A stretch of DNA of 64,000 nucleotides from Microbacterium pullorum (GCF_014836535.1 NZ_JACSQP010000002.1:186001-250000); one strand, 5' to 3'; shown: positions 1-8,795, counted from the first letter of the stretch. Translations and numbers: made by a program. Notes: generated by a model from the letters alone, not told the origin.

Positions 1-1090
1 TGCGCCAGCGGATGCCGGCCGCGATGAGCCCGTCGAGATCGCCGTCGAACACGGCTGCGGGGTTACCCACCTCGTAACCGGTGCGCAGATCCTTCACCAG
101 CTGCTGGCCGTAGAGGAAGTAGGAGCGCATCTGATCGCCCCAACTCGCGGTGATGGTGCCGGCGAGTTCCTTCTTCTTGGCCGCCTCCTCTTCGCGCTTG
201 AGCAGCAGCAGGCGCGTCTGGAGCACCCGCATGGCCACGGCACGGTTCTGGATCTGGCTCTTCTCGTTCTGCATCGACACGACGATGCCGGTCGGGATGT
301 GCGTGATGCGCACGGCGGAGTCGGTGGTGTTGACCGACTGCCCACCGGGTCCCGACGAACGGAAGACGTCGACGCGGATGTCGCCTTCGGGGACATCCAC
401 CTCCTTGGCCTCTTCCATGACCGGGATGACTTCCACGGCGGCGAAGCTGGTCTGACGCTTGTCGGCGGAGCCGAACGGGCTGATGCGCGCGAGGCGGTGC
501 GTGCCGGCTTCGACCGACAGCGTGCCGTAGGCGTAGGGCGAGTCGACCTGGAAGGTGGCCGACTTGATGCCGGCACCCTCGGCGTAGGAGATGTCGAGCA
601 CCTTCACGGGGTACTTGTGACGCTCGGCCCAGCGCAGGTACATGCGCATGAGCATCTCGGCGAAGTCGGTGGCGTCGTCGCCGCCCGCACCCGAGCGGAT
701 CGTCACGACGGCGCCGCGGTCGTCGTACTCGCCGTCCAGCAGCGTCTGCACCTCGAGCTGGCCGATGAGGCCCTCGAGCTCGGCGAGCTCCTTGCGGGCC
801 TCTTCGGCGGAGTCCTCGTCGTCCATCTCCACGGCGAGCTCGACCAGCACGTCGAGGTCGTCCAGGCGCCGCTCGATCGCGGTGATGCGCTTGAGTTCAC
901 TCTGGCGGTGGCTCAGGGCGCTGGTGACCTGCTGCGCCTTGTCGACGTCATCCCAGAGGTTCGGCGCTCCCGCCTCTTCGGAGAGCCGCGCGATCTCGCT
1001 CCGGAGTGCGTCGACGTCCACCACCGATTCGATGTCGGAGAAGGTGGAGCGCAGCGCCTGGATGTCGGCGGAAAGATCAAGTTCAAGCAT
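1..1090 (-). CDS. prfB: Peptide chain release factor 2 (3' end outside window)
   Basis: Recognises UGA and UAA stop codons in the ribosome and triggers peptide release. Reading from 1090 leftwards the frame stays open to the window edge, giving about 363 residues, so nearly the whole protein is present. The stop-codon-reading SPF tripeptide lies near residues 204-206 (context [15 protein letters not shown]) and the catalytic GGQ near 249-251 ([10 protein letters not shown]), which distinguishes RF2 from RF1. There is no in-frame stop near codon 25, so the programmed +1 frameshift that autoregulates enterobacterial prfB is absent. The start at 1090 lies 8 nt after a TAGTCT -10 box, suggesting a leaderless mRNA. 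Divergent from the MFS gene. Confidence 0.97.
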   Translation of the reverse strand, partial: MLELDLSADIQALRSTFSDIESVVDVDALRSEIARLSEEAGAPNLWDDVDKAQQVTSALSHRQSELKRITAIERRLDDLDVLVELAVEMDDEDSAEEARKELAELEGLIGQLEVQTLLDGEYDDRGAVVTIRSGAGGDDATDFAEMLMRMYLRWAERHKYPVKVLDISYAEGAGIKSATFQVDSPYAYGTLSVEAGTHRLARISPFGSADKRQTSFAAVEVIPVMEEAKEVDVPEGDIRVDVFRSSGPGGQSVNTTDSAVRITHIPTGIVVSMQNEKSQIQNRAVAMRVLQTRLLLLKREEEAAKKKELAGTITASWGDQMRSYFLYGQQLVKDLRTGYEVGNPAAVFDGDLDGLIAAGIRWR

Positions 1091-1098
1091 GACAGTTC

Positions 1099-1104
1099 AG
1101 ACTA
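1099..1104 (-). promoter_or_regulatory. Leaderless -10 box of prfB
   Basis: TAGTCT on the minus strand, 8 nt upstream of the prfB start. It shares two bases with the -10 box of the divergent MFS gene at 1103-1108. No Shine-Dalgarno sequence is visible. Inference from motif and spacing. Confidence 0.5.
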
Positions 1105-1108
1105 ACGT
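1103..1108 (+). promoter_or_regulatory. Leaderless -10 box of the MFS gene
   Basis: TAACGT, 8 nt upstream of the ATG at 1117 and only 2 nt upstream of the alternative ATG at 1111. The spacing favours 1117 as the true start. Confidence 0.5.
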
Positions 1109-1116
1109 GGATGCCG

Positions 1117-2391
1117 ATGAGTATCGGCGATGATGAAGCGCCCATCGCCCGCACGCTCTGGCGATTCGCCCCGATGATCTACGGCCCCACCGTGCTGTTC
1201 GCCGTCGGCGAGGGCGCTGTGATCCCGCTCCTGCCGATCATCGCCGCCGACCTCGGAGCCGATCTGCCCACGGCGGCTCTGGTGGCATCCGCCCTCGTCG
1301 TCGGTCAGCTGTGCGGCAACATCCCCGCCGGATGGGCCGTTGCGCGCCTGGGTGAGCGCCTCACCATGACCATCGCCGGCACCGCCGCGCTCGGCGGCGT
1401 GGCGGGCCTGCTGCTCGCGCCGAGCGTCGCGCTGCTGGCGGTGTCGGTGTTCCTCATCGGATTCTGCGCTGCGGCATTCGGCCTCGCCCGTCATTCGTTC
1501 ATGACGACCCGTGTGCCGCTGGCCTTCCGGGCGCGGGCGCTGTCGTTGCTGGGTGGCACGTTCCGCCTCGGCATGTTCATCGGGCCGTTCCTCGCGGCGG
1601 CGCTCCTGGCCCTGTTCGGCGACCCGCACGCCTCGGTCTGGCTCTTCGCCGCCTGTCTCGTCTCGACGGTGCTGCTGGTGCTGTTCGGCCCCGATCCCGA
1701 GACGGCCGTCGCCATGCCCGGCGCGCCGCTACGCGAGGTGGAAGACACCGGTGAGCCGGTGACCGGCGCCATTCCGGTCGGCGTGCGCGGCGGTGTCTTC
1801 CGCACCATGTGGCGCCATCGCGGTGTGCTGTCGCGACTGGGGGTCGCCGCGGCATCGCTGTCGGCGATGCGCTCGGCCCGCCAGGTGGTGCTGCCGCTGT
1901 GGGGCGTGTCGATCGGGCTCGACGCGCAGACGATCGCCCTCGTCGTCGGCATCTCGGGGGCCATCGACTTCGCGCTGTTCTACGCCAGCGGTCAGGTGAT
2001 GGACCGGTTCGGACGACTGTGGGCGGCGCTGCCGGCGATGCTGCTGATGGGCGCGGGCTTCCTCGCGCTGTCGTTCACGCATGACGTCGATCAGGCCGCG
2101 CTGTGGTTCGCCATGTTCGCCGCCGTGCTGGGGGTCGGCAACGGCCTGTCCAGCGGCATCCTGCTGACCCTCGGCGCCGACACCGCGCCGAAAGATGACC
2201 CGGCCCCGTATCTGGGGTCGTGGCGGACGCTGACGGATGCCGGTGGTGCCGCGGCCCCGCTCATCGTCTCGGCCCTCGCGGCGTTCTCGCTGTCGGTGGC
2301 GGCCGGCGCGATGGGTGTGCTCGGCCTCGTCGGTGCCGCGGCGTTCGTGCGGTGGGTGCCGCGATTCGTGCCGCGCCGCGAGGGCGCGTGA
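1117..2391 (+). CDS. Major facilitator superfamily transporter
   Basis: Predicted inner-membrane secondary transporter, about 424 residues, with two six-helix halves separated by a charged central loop near residues 195-225 (PDPETAVAMPGAPLREVEDT). The loop between helices 2 and 3 has the form GWAVARLGER, resembling the MFS motif A region. Substrate cannot be read from sequence; drug or metabolite efflux is the usual role of this size class. ATG 1117 is preferred over 1111 because of the -10 spacing. It diverges from prfB with almost no spacer, so the two genes probably share one promoter region. Confidence 0.85.
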   Translation: MSIGDDEAPIARTLWRFAPMIYGPTVLFAVGEGAVIPLLPIIAADLGADLPTAALVASALVVGQLCGNIPAGWAVARLGERLTMTIAGTAALGGVAGLLLAPSVALLAVSVFLIGFCAAAFGLARHSFMTTRVPLAFRARALSLLGGTFRLGMFIGPFLAAALLALFGDPHASVWLFAACLVSTVLLVLFGPDPETAVAMPGAPLREVEDTGEPVTGAIPVGVRGGVFRTMWRHRGVLSRLGVAAASLSAMRSARQVVLPLWGVSIGLDAQTIALVVGISGAIDFALFYASGQVMDRFGRLWAALPAMLLMGAGFLALSFTHDVDQAALWFAMFAAVLGVGNGLSSGILLTLGADTAPKDDPAPYLGSWRTLTDAGGAAAPLIVSALAAFSLSVAAGAMGVLGLVGAAAFVRWVPRFVPRREGA

Positions 2392-2416
2392 TCGCGCCGA
2401 CACCGCGCGCCCGACG

Positions 2417-2749
2417 TCAGCGTCTGATGAAGCGCTCGTCTCCGGCAGGCGCGCCGCCCTCGTCTGAGATATAGCGCTCGACCTTCATGTGCAGGTCGTA
2501 AGCGTCTCTGAGCTGCGCGATCTTCGCCATCATCGGGGAGGCGTGGTGGCGGTCGATCGCCGCCTGGTCCGTCCAGGTGTCGATCAGCAGCAGCGTCTCG
2601 CCATCGTCCATCGGAAAGAAGTACTCGTAACGCAGGTTGCCCTCGGCGGCACGGATCGCATCGACCGTGCCCGAGGTCACCATCTCCTCCGCGAACGACC
2701 TCGCCTTGCCGTCGGCGCCCGTGTAGTAGATGTTGACCGTCACGCTCAT
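2417..2749 (-). CDS. Antibiotic biosynthesis monooxygenase (ABM) fold protein
   Basis: Small protein of about 110 residues from the Met beginning MSVTVNIYY. The layout matches the dimeric ferredoxin-like ABM/quinol monooxygenase fold: an N-terminal strand, a helix, a central strand with YEYFFPMDDGETLLLIDTW, and HHASPMMAKIAQLRD towards the C-terminus, where these enzymes carry a conserved helix start. Family members oxidise quinols or act as small cofactor-free monooxygenases; some are only stress proteins. The longer start at 2791 adds 14 arginine-rich residues unlike the family. Stands alone, convergent with the MFS gene. Confidence 0.75.
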   Translation of the reverse strand: MSVTVNIYYTGADGKARSFAEEMVTSGTVDAIRAAEGNLRYEYFFPMDDGETLLLIDTWTDQAAIDRHHASPMMAKIAQLRDAYDLHMKVERYISDEGGAPAGDERFIRR

Positions 2750-3015
2750 GCGTCTGCCTGCTCTCTCTCGCGATGCTCCTGCGCAGATCATCCTCCCCCG
2801 GCGCGATCAGCGCAGGACATGCGGCTGGTGGCTCGCACCCCGTCGAATCCCGACGGGCACGATGACGGGCAAGCGACGGATGCCGCACCGTCGCGATCAT
2901 CGCCGAGGTCGTCGCCGTCGGGTGCGCGGTCTCCTCCACAGGGGCCATTATCGGAGTTATCCACAATCTGCTTTTGACCTGCTGTTTCCGCGCCCTCGAT
3001 GTCGGACCCCCCGAG

Positions 3016-3021
3016 CACAAT
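3016..3021 (+). promoter_or_regulatory. Leaderless -10 box of the DUF222/HNH gene
   Basis: CACAAT, 7 nt before the ATG at 3029. The same CACAAT-to-ATG arrangement occurs at 53815-53827. It supports 3029 rather than 2999 as the start. The roughly 280 bp upstream (2750-3015) shows no other feature. Confidence 0.45.
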
Positions 3022-3028
3022 CGAGGGT

Positions 3029-4426
3029 ATGAGCACCTCCCCCACAGCCCCCTCGAGCGACGACCTGTCGCTGGGCGCCGTCGTGTCGGGGCTCGAGGCT
3101 GCGCGGCGTCGCGTCGCCGCCGCGCAGGCCGACGAACTGCGGCTGCTGGCGCGGGCACAGGCGATCGCCGCCGAGCAGACCGCGCGCATCCCGTACGTGG
3201 CCGGGCGCGAGCGCGAGATGCCCGCGCGGGCGATCGCCGCCGACATCGGCGGGGCGCTGCGCCGCTCCGATCGCGTCGTGCAGGAGCGCATGCACGAGGC
3301 GGCGACGCTCGTGGCGGGGTTCGCCGCGACCGTCGCCTCGCTCGCGGACGGCGCGATCGAGGTCGGCCACGTACGGGCGATCCAAGATGCCGGCCGGGTG
3401 ATCGACGACCCGGCGGCACGCGCCCGTTTCGAGCAGGCAGCGCTCACCGTCGCCGAGCGGGAGACGGTGGGCCGCGCGAAGCCGATCATCGCGATGCTCG
3501 CGCAGCGTATCCACCCCGTGCCGATGGCAGAGCGCCATGCCGAGGCCGCCACCGGTCGCCGGGTCTGGATCCGCGACCTCGACGACGGCATGGCCGAACT
3601 GGCGGCGGTGCTGCCCGCGACGCTCGCCTATGCGATCCGCGATCGACTCACCCAGTTCGCCCGCGAGATCACGCGGGCTCGGCGAGCGCGAGCCGCGGCG
3701 GCGGGTGACGAGGCTGCGGCGGGCGACGGGGCGGAGGCTGTGGCGGGCGACGCCGCGCCTGCGGTCGAGCCGGCCGACGATCCCGTGGCGACCGACACCC
3801 GCAGCACCGATCAGATCCGCGCCGACGTGCTGGCCGACATGCTGCTCACCAGCCAGGCGGCCGCGCCGCTCGCCACCGGCGCCATCCCGGCCGATGCGAC
3901 GATCACCGCACACGTGGAGATCGTGATCCCGATCGACACGCTCACCGGAGACGGCACCGAGCCGGCAGAACTGATCGGCTACGGCCCCATCGACCCCGAG
4001 ACCGCCCGCCGACTCGCCGCAGGTGCCGACCTCTGGGAGCGCGTCTTCACCTCCCCGATCACCGGCGCGGTCGTCGAGGTCGACACCTACCGACCATCCG
4101 CCGCGCAGCGAAGGCATCTCGACGCCCGAGACGAGCACTGCCGTTTCTTCGGCTGTCGACGGCCGGCGAGGTTCTGCGATCACGACCATACGATCGACGC
4201 CGCGTGCGGCGGTCCGACGTCGCTGTGCAATCTGGCGAACCTCTGCACCAGGCATCACACCCTCAAACACGCCACCGCGTGGACGGTGATCCAGCTCGCG
4301 CACGGCATCCTCCAGTGGACGAGCCCGACCGGGCGCGTGTACCCCGACATCCCGCGGCGGGTCTTGGAGTTCACGGCCGATTCGGCCGGCGGGCACGGCC
4401 GAGACGGCGATCGCGCGCCGTTCTGA
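3029..4426 (+). CDS. DUF222 and HNH endonuclease domain protein
   Basis: About 465 residues. The N-terminal two thirds are the alanine- and arginine-rich helical DUF222 region; the C-terminus is an HNH nuclease motif with zinc-type ligands (HCRFFGCRRPARFCDHDHTID, then NLANLCTRHHTLKH). Such proteins occur in many copies in Actinobacteria, and their function is not established; a self-splicing or mobile origin and a DNA-processing role have both been suggested. Residues around 215-260 are a low-complexity Ala/Asp/Gly insert (AAAGDEAAAGDGAEAVAGD), a common length-variable segment in this family. Monocistronic, with a weak hairpin downstream. Confidence 0.9.
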   Translation: MSTSPTAPSSDDLSLGAVVSGLEAARRRVAAAQADELRLLARAQAIAAEQTARIPYVAGREREMPARAIAADIGGALRRSDRVVQERMHEAATLVAGFAATVASLADGAIEVGHVRAIQDAGRVIDDPAARARFEQAALTVAERETVGRAKPIIAMLAQRIHPVPMAERHAEAATGRRVWIRDLDDGMAELAAVLPATLAYAIRDRLTQFAREITRARRARAAAAGDEAAAGDGAEAVAGDAAPAVEPADDPVATDTRSTDQIRADVLADMLLTSQAAAPLATGAIPADATITAHVEIVIPIDTLTGDGTEPAELIGYGPIDPETARRLAAGADLWERVFTSPITGAVVEVDTYRPSAAQRRHLDARDEHCRFFGCRRPARFCDHDHTIDAACGGPTSLCNLANLCTRHHTLKHATAWTVIQLAHGILQWTSPTGRVYPDIPRRVLEFTADSAGGHGRDGDRAPF

Positions 4427-4444
4427 TCTCCGCGGTCCTGGGAC

Positions 4445-4466
4445 GAGCCGGCGGGCTGTCCGGCTC
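4445..4466 (+). terminator. Hairpin downstream of the DUF222/HNH gene
   Basis: A 7-bp inverted repeat (GAGCCGG / CCGGCTC) with an 8-nt loop, 19 nt after the stop codon. No clear U-tract follows, so termination would be weak. Confidence 0.35.
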
Positions 4467-4540
4467 CGTTCCCTACCAAACGGCGCACGGCATTGGCAAA
4501 CGGTTCCGTCCGCCAGGGCCGCACCGGCAGACTCGCCGGC

Positions 4541-5506
4541 ATGGTCTTCCTCGGATTCCACGCCTCCCATGAACAGATCCCGCCCGGCCGGCTGCTCCGC
4601 GACGTCGAGGCGGCGCAAGTCGCCGGTTTCGACGGCGCGATGTGCTCCGACCACGTCGCACCATGGGGCGTGCGCCAGGGCGAGTCGGGCTTCGCGCCCA
4701 GCTGGCTCGGTGCCGCACTGGCCCGCACCGACTTCTCGATCGGCTTCGTCAACGCACCCGGGCAGCGATATCACCCGGTCATCGCCGCCCAGGCGTACGC
4801 GACGCTGGAGGAGATGTTCCCCGGCCGCTTCTGGGCGGCGCTCGGCAGCGGTGAGGCGATGAACGAGCACGTCACGGGCGACCCGTGGCCACCCAAGCCC
4901 GAGCGCAACGCGCGCCTTGCCGAAACCGTCTCTGTGATCCGCCGGCTGCTGGCCGGCGAAGAGGTCGACCACGATGGCCTGGTGCGCGTGCACCGCGCCA
5001 GGCTGTGGTCGCTCCCCGACGTACCACCGCCGTTGCTGGCCACCGCGATCAGCGCGGAGACCGCCGAGTGGGCCGCCGGATGGGCCGATGGTCTCGTGAC
5101 GGCCCTGCAACCGCCGCAGGCGCTCGCGAAGGTGCTGGCCGCCTACGAATCCGCGGGCGGCACCGGCCCCCGGGCGCTGCAGGTGCACGTCAGCTGGGCC
5201 CCGACCGATGCCGAGGCCCTCGCGATCGCGCGGGATCAATGGAGTCACGCCATGCTCAGCCCGCCCACCATCTGGGACCTCGAGCAGCCCGAGGACTTCG
5301 ACGCTGCCGCCGGTCACCCGGGCGACCAGCAGCTGCGCGATGCACTGCTCGTCTCCAGTGATCTCGACGAACTCGCCCAGCGCATCGCCGACCACGCGCG
5401 GCTCGGCTTCGACCGCATCTATCTGCACCACGTGGGCCAGGACCAGGCGCCGTTCCTGGCCGCGGCCCGCGACCATCTGCTGCCTCGATTGAAGGAGATC
5501 CTGTGA
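4541..5506 (+). CDS. LLM-class flavin-dependent oxidoreductase (TIGR03885-like)
   Basis: TIM-barrel enzyme of the bacterial luciferase-like monooxygenase superfamily, about 321 residues. It starts with the typical first strand (MVFLGFHASHEQIPPG), then the FPGRFWAALGSGEAMNEHVTG segment seen in the non-F420 group catalogued as TIGR03885. Substrate is unknown. The upstream Met at 4493 adds a basic tail unlike the family. The stop overlaps the next start by 4 bp (GTGA at 5503), so it is translationally coupled to the GH13 enzyme, suggesting a shared though unproven role in sugar or stress metabolism. Confidence 0.85.
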   Translation: MVFLGFHASHEQIPPGRLLRDVEAAQVAGFDGAMCSDHVAPWGVRQGESGFAPSWLGAALARTDFSIGFVNAPGQRYHPVIAAQAYATLEEMFPGRFWAALGSGEAMNEHVTGDPWPPKPERNARLAETVSVIRRLLAGEEVDHDGLVRVHRARLWSLPDVPPPLLATAISAETAEWAAGWADGLVTALQPPQALAKVLAAYESAGGTGPRALQVHVSWAPTDAEALAIARDQWSHAMLSPPTIWDLEQPEDFDAAAGHPGDQQLRDALLVSSDLDELAQRIADHARLGFDRIYLHHVGQDQAPFLAAARDHLLPRLKEIL

Positions 5507-7170
5507 GAATCACCGACACGAGCGACCTGTGGTGGAAATCCGCCGTCGTCTACTGCCTCGACGTCGAGACGTTCCTCGACTCCGACGGTGACGGCGTCGG
5601 AGATCTGCAGGGCCTGGCATCCCGCATCGACTATCTGTCCCAGTTGGGCGTCACCTGCCTGTGGCTCATGCCGTTCTACCCGACCCCCGACCGCGACGAC
5701 GGCTACGACGTCACCGACTTCTACGGTGTCGACCCGCGCCTGGGAAACCACGGCGACTTCGTCGAGGTCATCCGCACGGCGCGCGACCGCGGCATGCGCG
5801 TCATCGTCGATCTCGTGGTGAACCACACCTCAGACCGGCACCCCTGGTTCCGCGCCGCCAAGCGCAGCAAGACCTCTCCCTACCGCGACTTCTACATCTG
5901 GCGCTCCGACGCGCCACCGAAGGGTCAGAAGAATCCGGTGTTCCCCGGTGAGGCCGACGGCATCTGGACGCTGGATGACACCACGGGCGAGTGGTACATG
6001 CACAGCTTCTACCCCCACCAGCCGGATCTGAACATCGCGAACCCGGCCGTGCGCGACGAGATCGCCAAGATCGTCGGGTTCTGGCTGCAGCTGGGCGTCT
6101 CCGGATTCCGCGTGGATGCCGTGCCGTTCCTGCTCGAAGTTCCCGAGGGTGCCGACATGGCCAACCCGCACGACATGCTGCGCGACATCCGCAGCTTCCT
6201 GCAGCGACGCTCGAGCGAAGCGGTGCTGCTGGGCGAGGTCAACCTGCCCTACGAGCAGCAGACGGCATACTTCGGCGCCGGCAACGACGGCCAGGAGTTG
6301 ACGATGCAGTTCGACTTCGCCGGCATGCAGGCGTTCTACCTGTCGCTCGTGCGGCACGACCCTGCGCCCCTTGCCGCCGCGATCTCGTCGCGCCCGAGCC
6401 TGCCCATCGAGGCGCAGTGGGCGAACTTCCTGCGCAACCACGACGAGCTCACCCTCGATCAGCTGACCGATGAGGAGCGACAGGAGGTGTTCGAGGCGCT
6501 GGCGCCCGATGAGGGTCAGCGCGTGTACGGGCGCGGGATCACGCGGCGGCTGCCGCCGATGCTCGAGGGCGACCCCCGCCGCATCCGCATGGCGTACAGC
6601 CTGCTGTTCACTCTGCCGGGCACGCCCGTGCTCTTCTACGGCGAGGAGATCGGCATGGGTGAGAACGCCGATCTCGACAAGCGTCACGCGGTGCGCACGC
6701 CCATGCAGTGGTCGGCGGAGCGCAACGGCGGTTTCTCCTCCGCCGCGCCGTCGCGCCTGGCGGCGGCGCCTCCCGGCGACGGCTACGCCCCGGTGCACGT
6801 CAACGTCGCCGACCAGATCGAGGACAAGGAGTCGCTCCTGCACTTCATCCGCGACCTGACCTCCCGCTACCGCATCTCGCCCGAGCTCGGGTGGGGCGAG
6901 TTCGAGGTCATCGAGCACGACGCGCCGGGCGTGCTCGTCCACTCGCTGCGCGCGGACGTCGGCCGCACGATCGCGGTGCACAACTTCACCGATGTGCCCG
7001 CAGCGCTCACCTTCACCCTCGACGACGAGCCCGATGGCGCGACGCTGGTCGATCTGCTGGAGGCCGAGCGACTCCCGCTGGACGACCGCGGCGGCATCGA
7101 GTTCACCCTCCCCGCCTACGGCTATCGCTGGCTGCGGGTGTCGCGCCCCGGAGACGGCCGGGTGACCTGA
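5503..7170 (+). CDS. GH13 alpha-amylase family enzyme, trehalose-synthase-like
   Basis: Cytosolic (no signal peptide) GH13 enzyme of 555 residues. The start resembles trehalose synthase (WWKSAVVYCLDVETFLDSD), and the catalytic triad is intact: nucleophile D205 in GFRVDAVPF, acid/base E245 in LLGEVNLP, stabilising D314 in RNHDELTL. The conserved LVVNHTSDRHPWF region is present. True TreS interconverts maltose and trehalose; related GH13 members transfer or hydrolyse glucosides, so exact specificity is open. Begins with GTG inside the stop of the preceding oxidoreductase gene. A maltokinase, the usual TreS partner, survives in this window only as an internally deleted relic at 31839. Confidence 0.88.
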   Translation: MRITDTSDLWWKSAVVYCLDVETFLDSDGDGVGDLQGLASRIDYLSQLGVTCLWLMPFYPTPDRDDGYDVTDFYGVDPRLGNHGDFVEVIRTARDRGMRVIVDLVVNHTSDRHPWFRAAKRSKTSPYRDFYIWRSDAPPKGQKNPVFPGEADGIWTLDDTTGEWYMHSFYPHQPDLNIANPAVRDEIAKIVGFWLQLGVSGFRVDAVPFLLEVPEGADMANPHDMLRDIRSFLQRRSSEAVLLGEVNLPYEQQTAYFGAGNDGQELTMQFDFAGMQAFYLSLVRHDPAPLAAAISSRPSLPIEAQWANFLRNHDELTLDQLTDEERQEVFEALAPDEGQRVYGRGITRRLPPMLEGDPRRIRMAYSLLFTLPGTPVLFYGEEIGMGENADLDKRHAVRTPMQWSAERNGGFSSAAPSRLAAAPPGDGYAPVHVNVADQIEDKESLLHFIRDLTSRYRISPELGWGEFEVIEHDAPGVLVHSLRADVGRTIAVHNFTDVPAALTFTLDDEPDGATLVDLLEAERLPLDDRGGIEFTLPAYGYRWLRVSRPGDGRVT

Positions 7171-7192
7171 CACCCGGCCGGATGCCGCTGGC

Positions 7193-7198
7193 TAAACT
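7193..7198 (+). promoter_or_regulatory. Leaderless -10 box of the nucleotidyltransferase gene
   Basis: TAAACT, 6 nt before the GTG at 7205; no Shine-Dalgarno in the gap. Confidence 0.45.
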
Positions 7199-7204
7199 CC
7201 GGCT

Positions 7205-8014
7205 GTGCTCGATGACGACCGCCTTCGCCTCATGACCGACGACCTCGGCGCCGTGCCGGGGGTGCGCGCCGTCGCCCTGGGCGGCAGCCGCGCACGGGGG
7301 ACTCATCGCCCCGACTCCGACGTCGACCTGGGTGTCTACGTCGACGGCGACGTCGACCGCGAGGCGCTGGCGTCGGTCGCGCACCGCTGGACGGGCGAGC
7401 AGGTGACGGTCGCGCCGCGCGGCGGCTGGGGCCCGTGGGTCGACAGCGGGGCGTGGCTCGTGGTCGACGGCATCCCGGTGGACCTCATCCTCCGCGACGT
7501 GTCGCGTGTCGACGAGCAGTGCCGGCGCGCGCTGCATGGCGAGTACGCGTTCCACGTGCAGTCGGGGCATCCGCTCGGGTTCCTCGACGTCGCGTACGCG
7601 GGCGAGGTCGCGACGTGCCGCCCGCTCCACGATCCCCATGGGCTGCTCGCGGGCTGGAGGGGCGACCTCACGCCGTATCCGCCGGCCCTGCGTGCCGCGA
7701 TACTCCACGGCATGTGGCAGGTGGACTTCCTGCTGGATGGCGCGGTCAAGGGGGCGAAGCAGGCCGACGTCGGCTACGTCGCGCTGTGCGCGTCGACGGC
7801 GGCGATGCTCGTCGCCCACGGGTGGCATGCGGCCGCCGGCGTATGGGTCACCAACGAGAAGGGCCTGCTCCCGGGTATCGCCCGTCTCCCGGTGGCGACC
7901 GGCGACTTCAGCGCCCGCGCGGCATCCGCCCTCGGGGCGCTCGGCACGACACCGGAGAGCCTGGTGGCCGCCATCGAACGGGTGCGGGCGCTCCCCCGCC
8001 CGGGGACGGACTGA
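7205..8014 (+). CDS. Nucleotidyltransferase-fold protein
   Basis: 269 residues. The N-terminus carries the polymerase-beta nucleotidyltransferase signature GGSRARGTHRPDSDVDLG near residues 25-43, with the G-S pair and the two metal-binding aspartates of the DxD motif. The remainder is mostly helical, as in kanamycin-type and lincosamide-type nucleotidyltransferases and in MNT antitoxins, but it is too long for a minimal MNT. Substrate is unknown; small-molecule or protein adenylylation are both possible. Its stop codon (TGA at 8012-8014) overlaps the most likely start of the HTH gene that follows, so the two are probably coupled. Confidence 0.8.
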   Translation: MLDDDRLRLMTDDLGAVPGVRAVALGGSRARGTHRPDSDVDLGVYVDGDVDREALASVAHRWTGEQVTVAPRGGWGPWVDSGAWLVVDGIPVDLILRDVSRVDEQCRRALHGEYAFHVQSGHPLGFLDVAYAGEVATCRPLHDPHGLLAGWRGDLTPYPPALRAAILHGMWQVDFLLDGAVKGAKQADVGYVALCASTAAMLVAHGWHAAAGVWVTNEKGLLPGIARLPVATGDFSARAASALGALGTTPESLVAAIERVRALPRPGTD

Positions 8015-8319
8015 GACGGTACCGCCGCCGCCGTCTGCTGTCAGCAGAATCGCTGTACCGGCTGCGCGCCCTGCGCCATGACCGGGGCAGGACTCTGGGC
8101 GACGTCGCGCGTCGGGCCGGAGTCTCACCGCAGTACCTCTCCGAGATCGAGCGCGGCCTCAAGGAGCCCTCGATCGAGATGATCGCGGCGATCACCGGCG
8201 CACTCGAGGTGGCGCTCATCGACCTGACCCTCGACATCGCGGAGCGGCTGCTCACCACATCGGCTCCCGCGCCGGCACGCGTGTCGACGGGTCGCACGGC
8301 GCTGGCCCTGGCCGCCTGA
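8011..8319 (+). CDS. ClgR-like XRE-family helix-turn-helix regulator
   Basis: About 102 residues. A Cro/CI-type HTH is clear: [20 protein letters not shown] followed by [19 protein letters not shown]. This is the pattern of ClgR, the activator of clp protease genes in Actinobacteria, and the gene lies next to a clpP pair, so clpP regulation is a reasonable inference. The frame has no ATG, GTG or TTG in a sensible place. The best candidate is CTG at 8011, whose last two bases and the next base form the stop of the preceding gene (CTGA), as if an ancestral ATGA or GTGA junction had mutated. It may be weakly translated or decaying along with the clpP genes. Confidence 0.7.
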   Translation: MRRYRRRRLLSAESLYRLRALRHDRGRTLGDVARRAGVSPQYLSEIERGLKEPSIEMIAAITGALEVALIDLTLDIAERLLTTSAPAPARVSTGRTALALAA

Positions 8320-8336
8320 TCCGAACCGGGGCGGAC

Positions 8337-8352
8337 GGATGCCGCGGCATCC
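8337..8352. repeat. Perfect 16-bp palindrome GGATGCCGCGGCATCC
   Basis: Lies between the convergent HTH gene and the clpP fragment. The equivalent site in copy B (10499-10514) has lost one pairing base. A related hairpin follows tRNA-Leu at 17167-17182. It may be a small REP-like terminator element. Confidence 0.5.
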
Positions 8353-8357
8353 ACCGG

Positions 8358-8728
8358 TCATCGCTGCTCGATCACTCGGTCGACCAGGCCGTAGTCGCGC
8401 GCCGTCGAGGCGGTGAACACGCGGTCGTAATCGGTGTCCGCGCGCAGGCGTTCCAGGGATTGCCCGGTGTGCCACGCGAGGATCTCCTCCATGTCGACGC
8501 GGATGCGCACCACCTCGTCGGCCTGCAGGATGAGGTCGGGGATGGCTTCCCCGTCCCTGCGCCGCCGGCTGGTGCAGCACGACGCGTGCGTGCGGCAGCG
8601 CTGATCGCCTCCCCGCCGCGCCAGCCGCGAGCAGCACCGCACCCACAGCCACGGCCTGCCCGACGCACGTGGTCGCCACCGGGCAGCGGATGAACCGCAT
8701 CGTGTCGTAGATCGCGAGCATCGCGCTC
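8358..8728 (-). pseudogene. Truncated clpP2-like 3' fragment (duplicate copy)
   Basis: Remnant of a ClpP-like gene that begins inside the coding sequence ([12 protein letters not shown]) and has no start codon. It ends with [12 protein letters not shown] and TGA. It carries the same frameshift as the other copy: the frame changes at a run of four C at 8549-8552, after the segment [17 protein letters not shown], and resumes as [13 protein letters not shown]. Because both copies share the lesion, the shift predates the duplication or was spread by gene conversion. Not expected to give a functional protein. Confidence 0.9.
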
Positions 8729-8761
8729 GACTTCGTCGGCGTTGCCCCGTCGCCTGACACC

Positions 8762-8795
8762 AAGTGGGCGGCCCGGTCACACCGGCCGCCCACTT
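8762..8795 (-). terminator. Strong hairpin ending the cassette operon
   Basis: Two arms of about 15 nt (AAGTGGGCGGCC... and its complement) that pair with one bulged C and a short loop. It lies 41 bp downstream of the membrane-protein stop codon on the minus strand. This is the best rho-independent terminator candidate in the region and suggests that the cassette is a self-contained transcription unit. Confidence 0.7.

Larger units (their letters stand above)
8329..8729. repeat. Direct repeat copy A (clpP 3' end), left flank of the cassette
   Basis: About 401 bp that match 10491-10891 at a constant offset of 2162 bp with two differences that I can find (8346 G versus C, 8722 C versus G). It covers the last about 370 bp of the clpP2-like reading frame plus 29 bp of downstream spacer. 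Similarity stops abruptly at both ends (8328/10490 and 8730/10892). Confidence 0.93.

Noticed and set aside
1..1090. Programmed frameshift in prfB
   Set aside because: The frame is continuous through the region where the shift would be; no internal UGA.
2957..5476. 839-aa minus-strand frame opposite the DUF222 and oxidoreductase genes
   Set aside because: Arg/Gly/His-rich composition typical of antisense frames in GC-rich DNA, with clear genes on the + strand.
7205..8319. Nucleotidyltransferase plus HTH as a toxin-antitoxin pair
   Set aside because: The nucleotidyltransferase is too large for MNT, no HEPN partner is present, and the HTH is ClgR-like rather than antitoxin-like.
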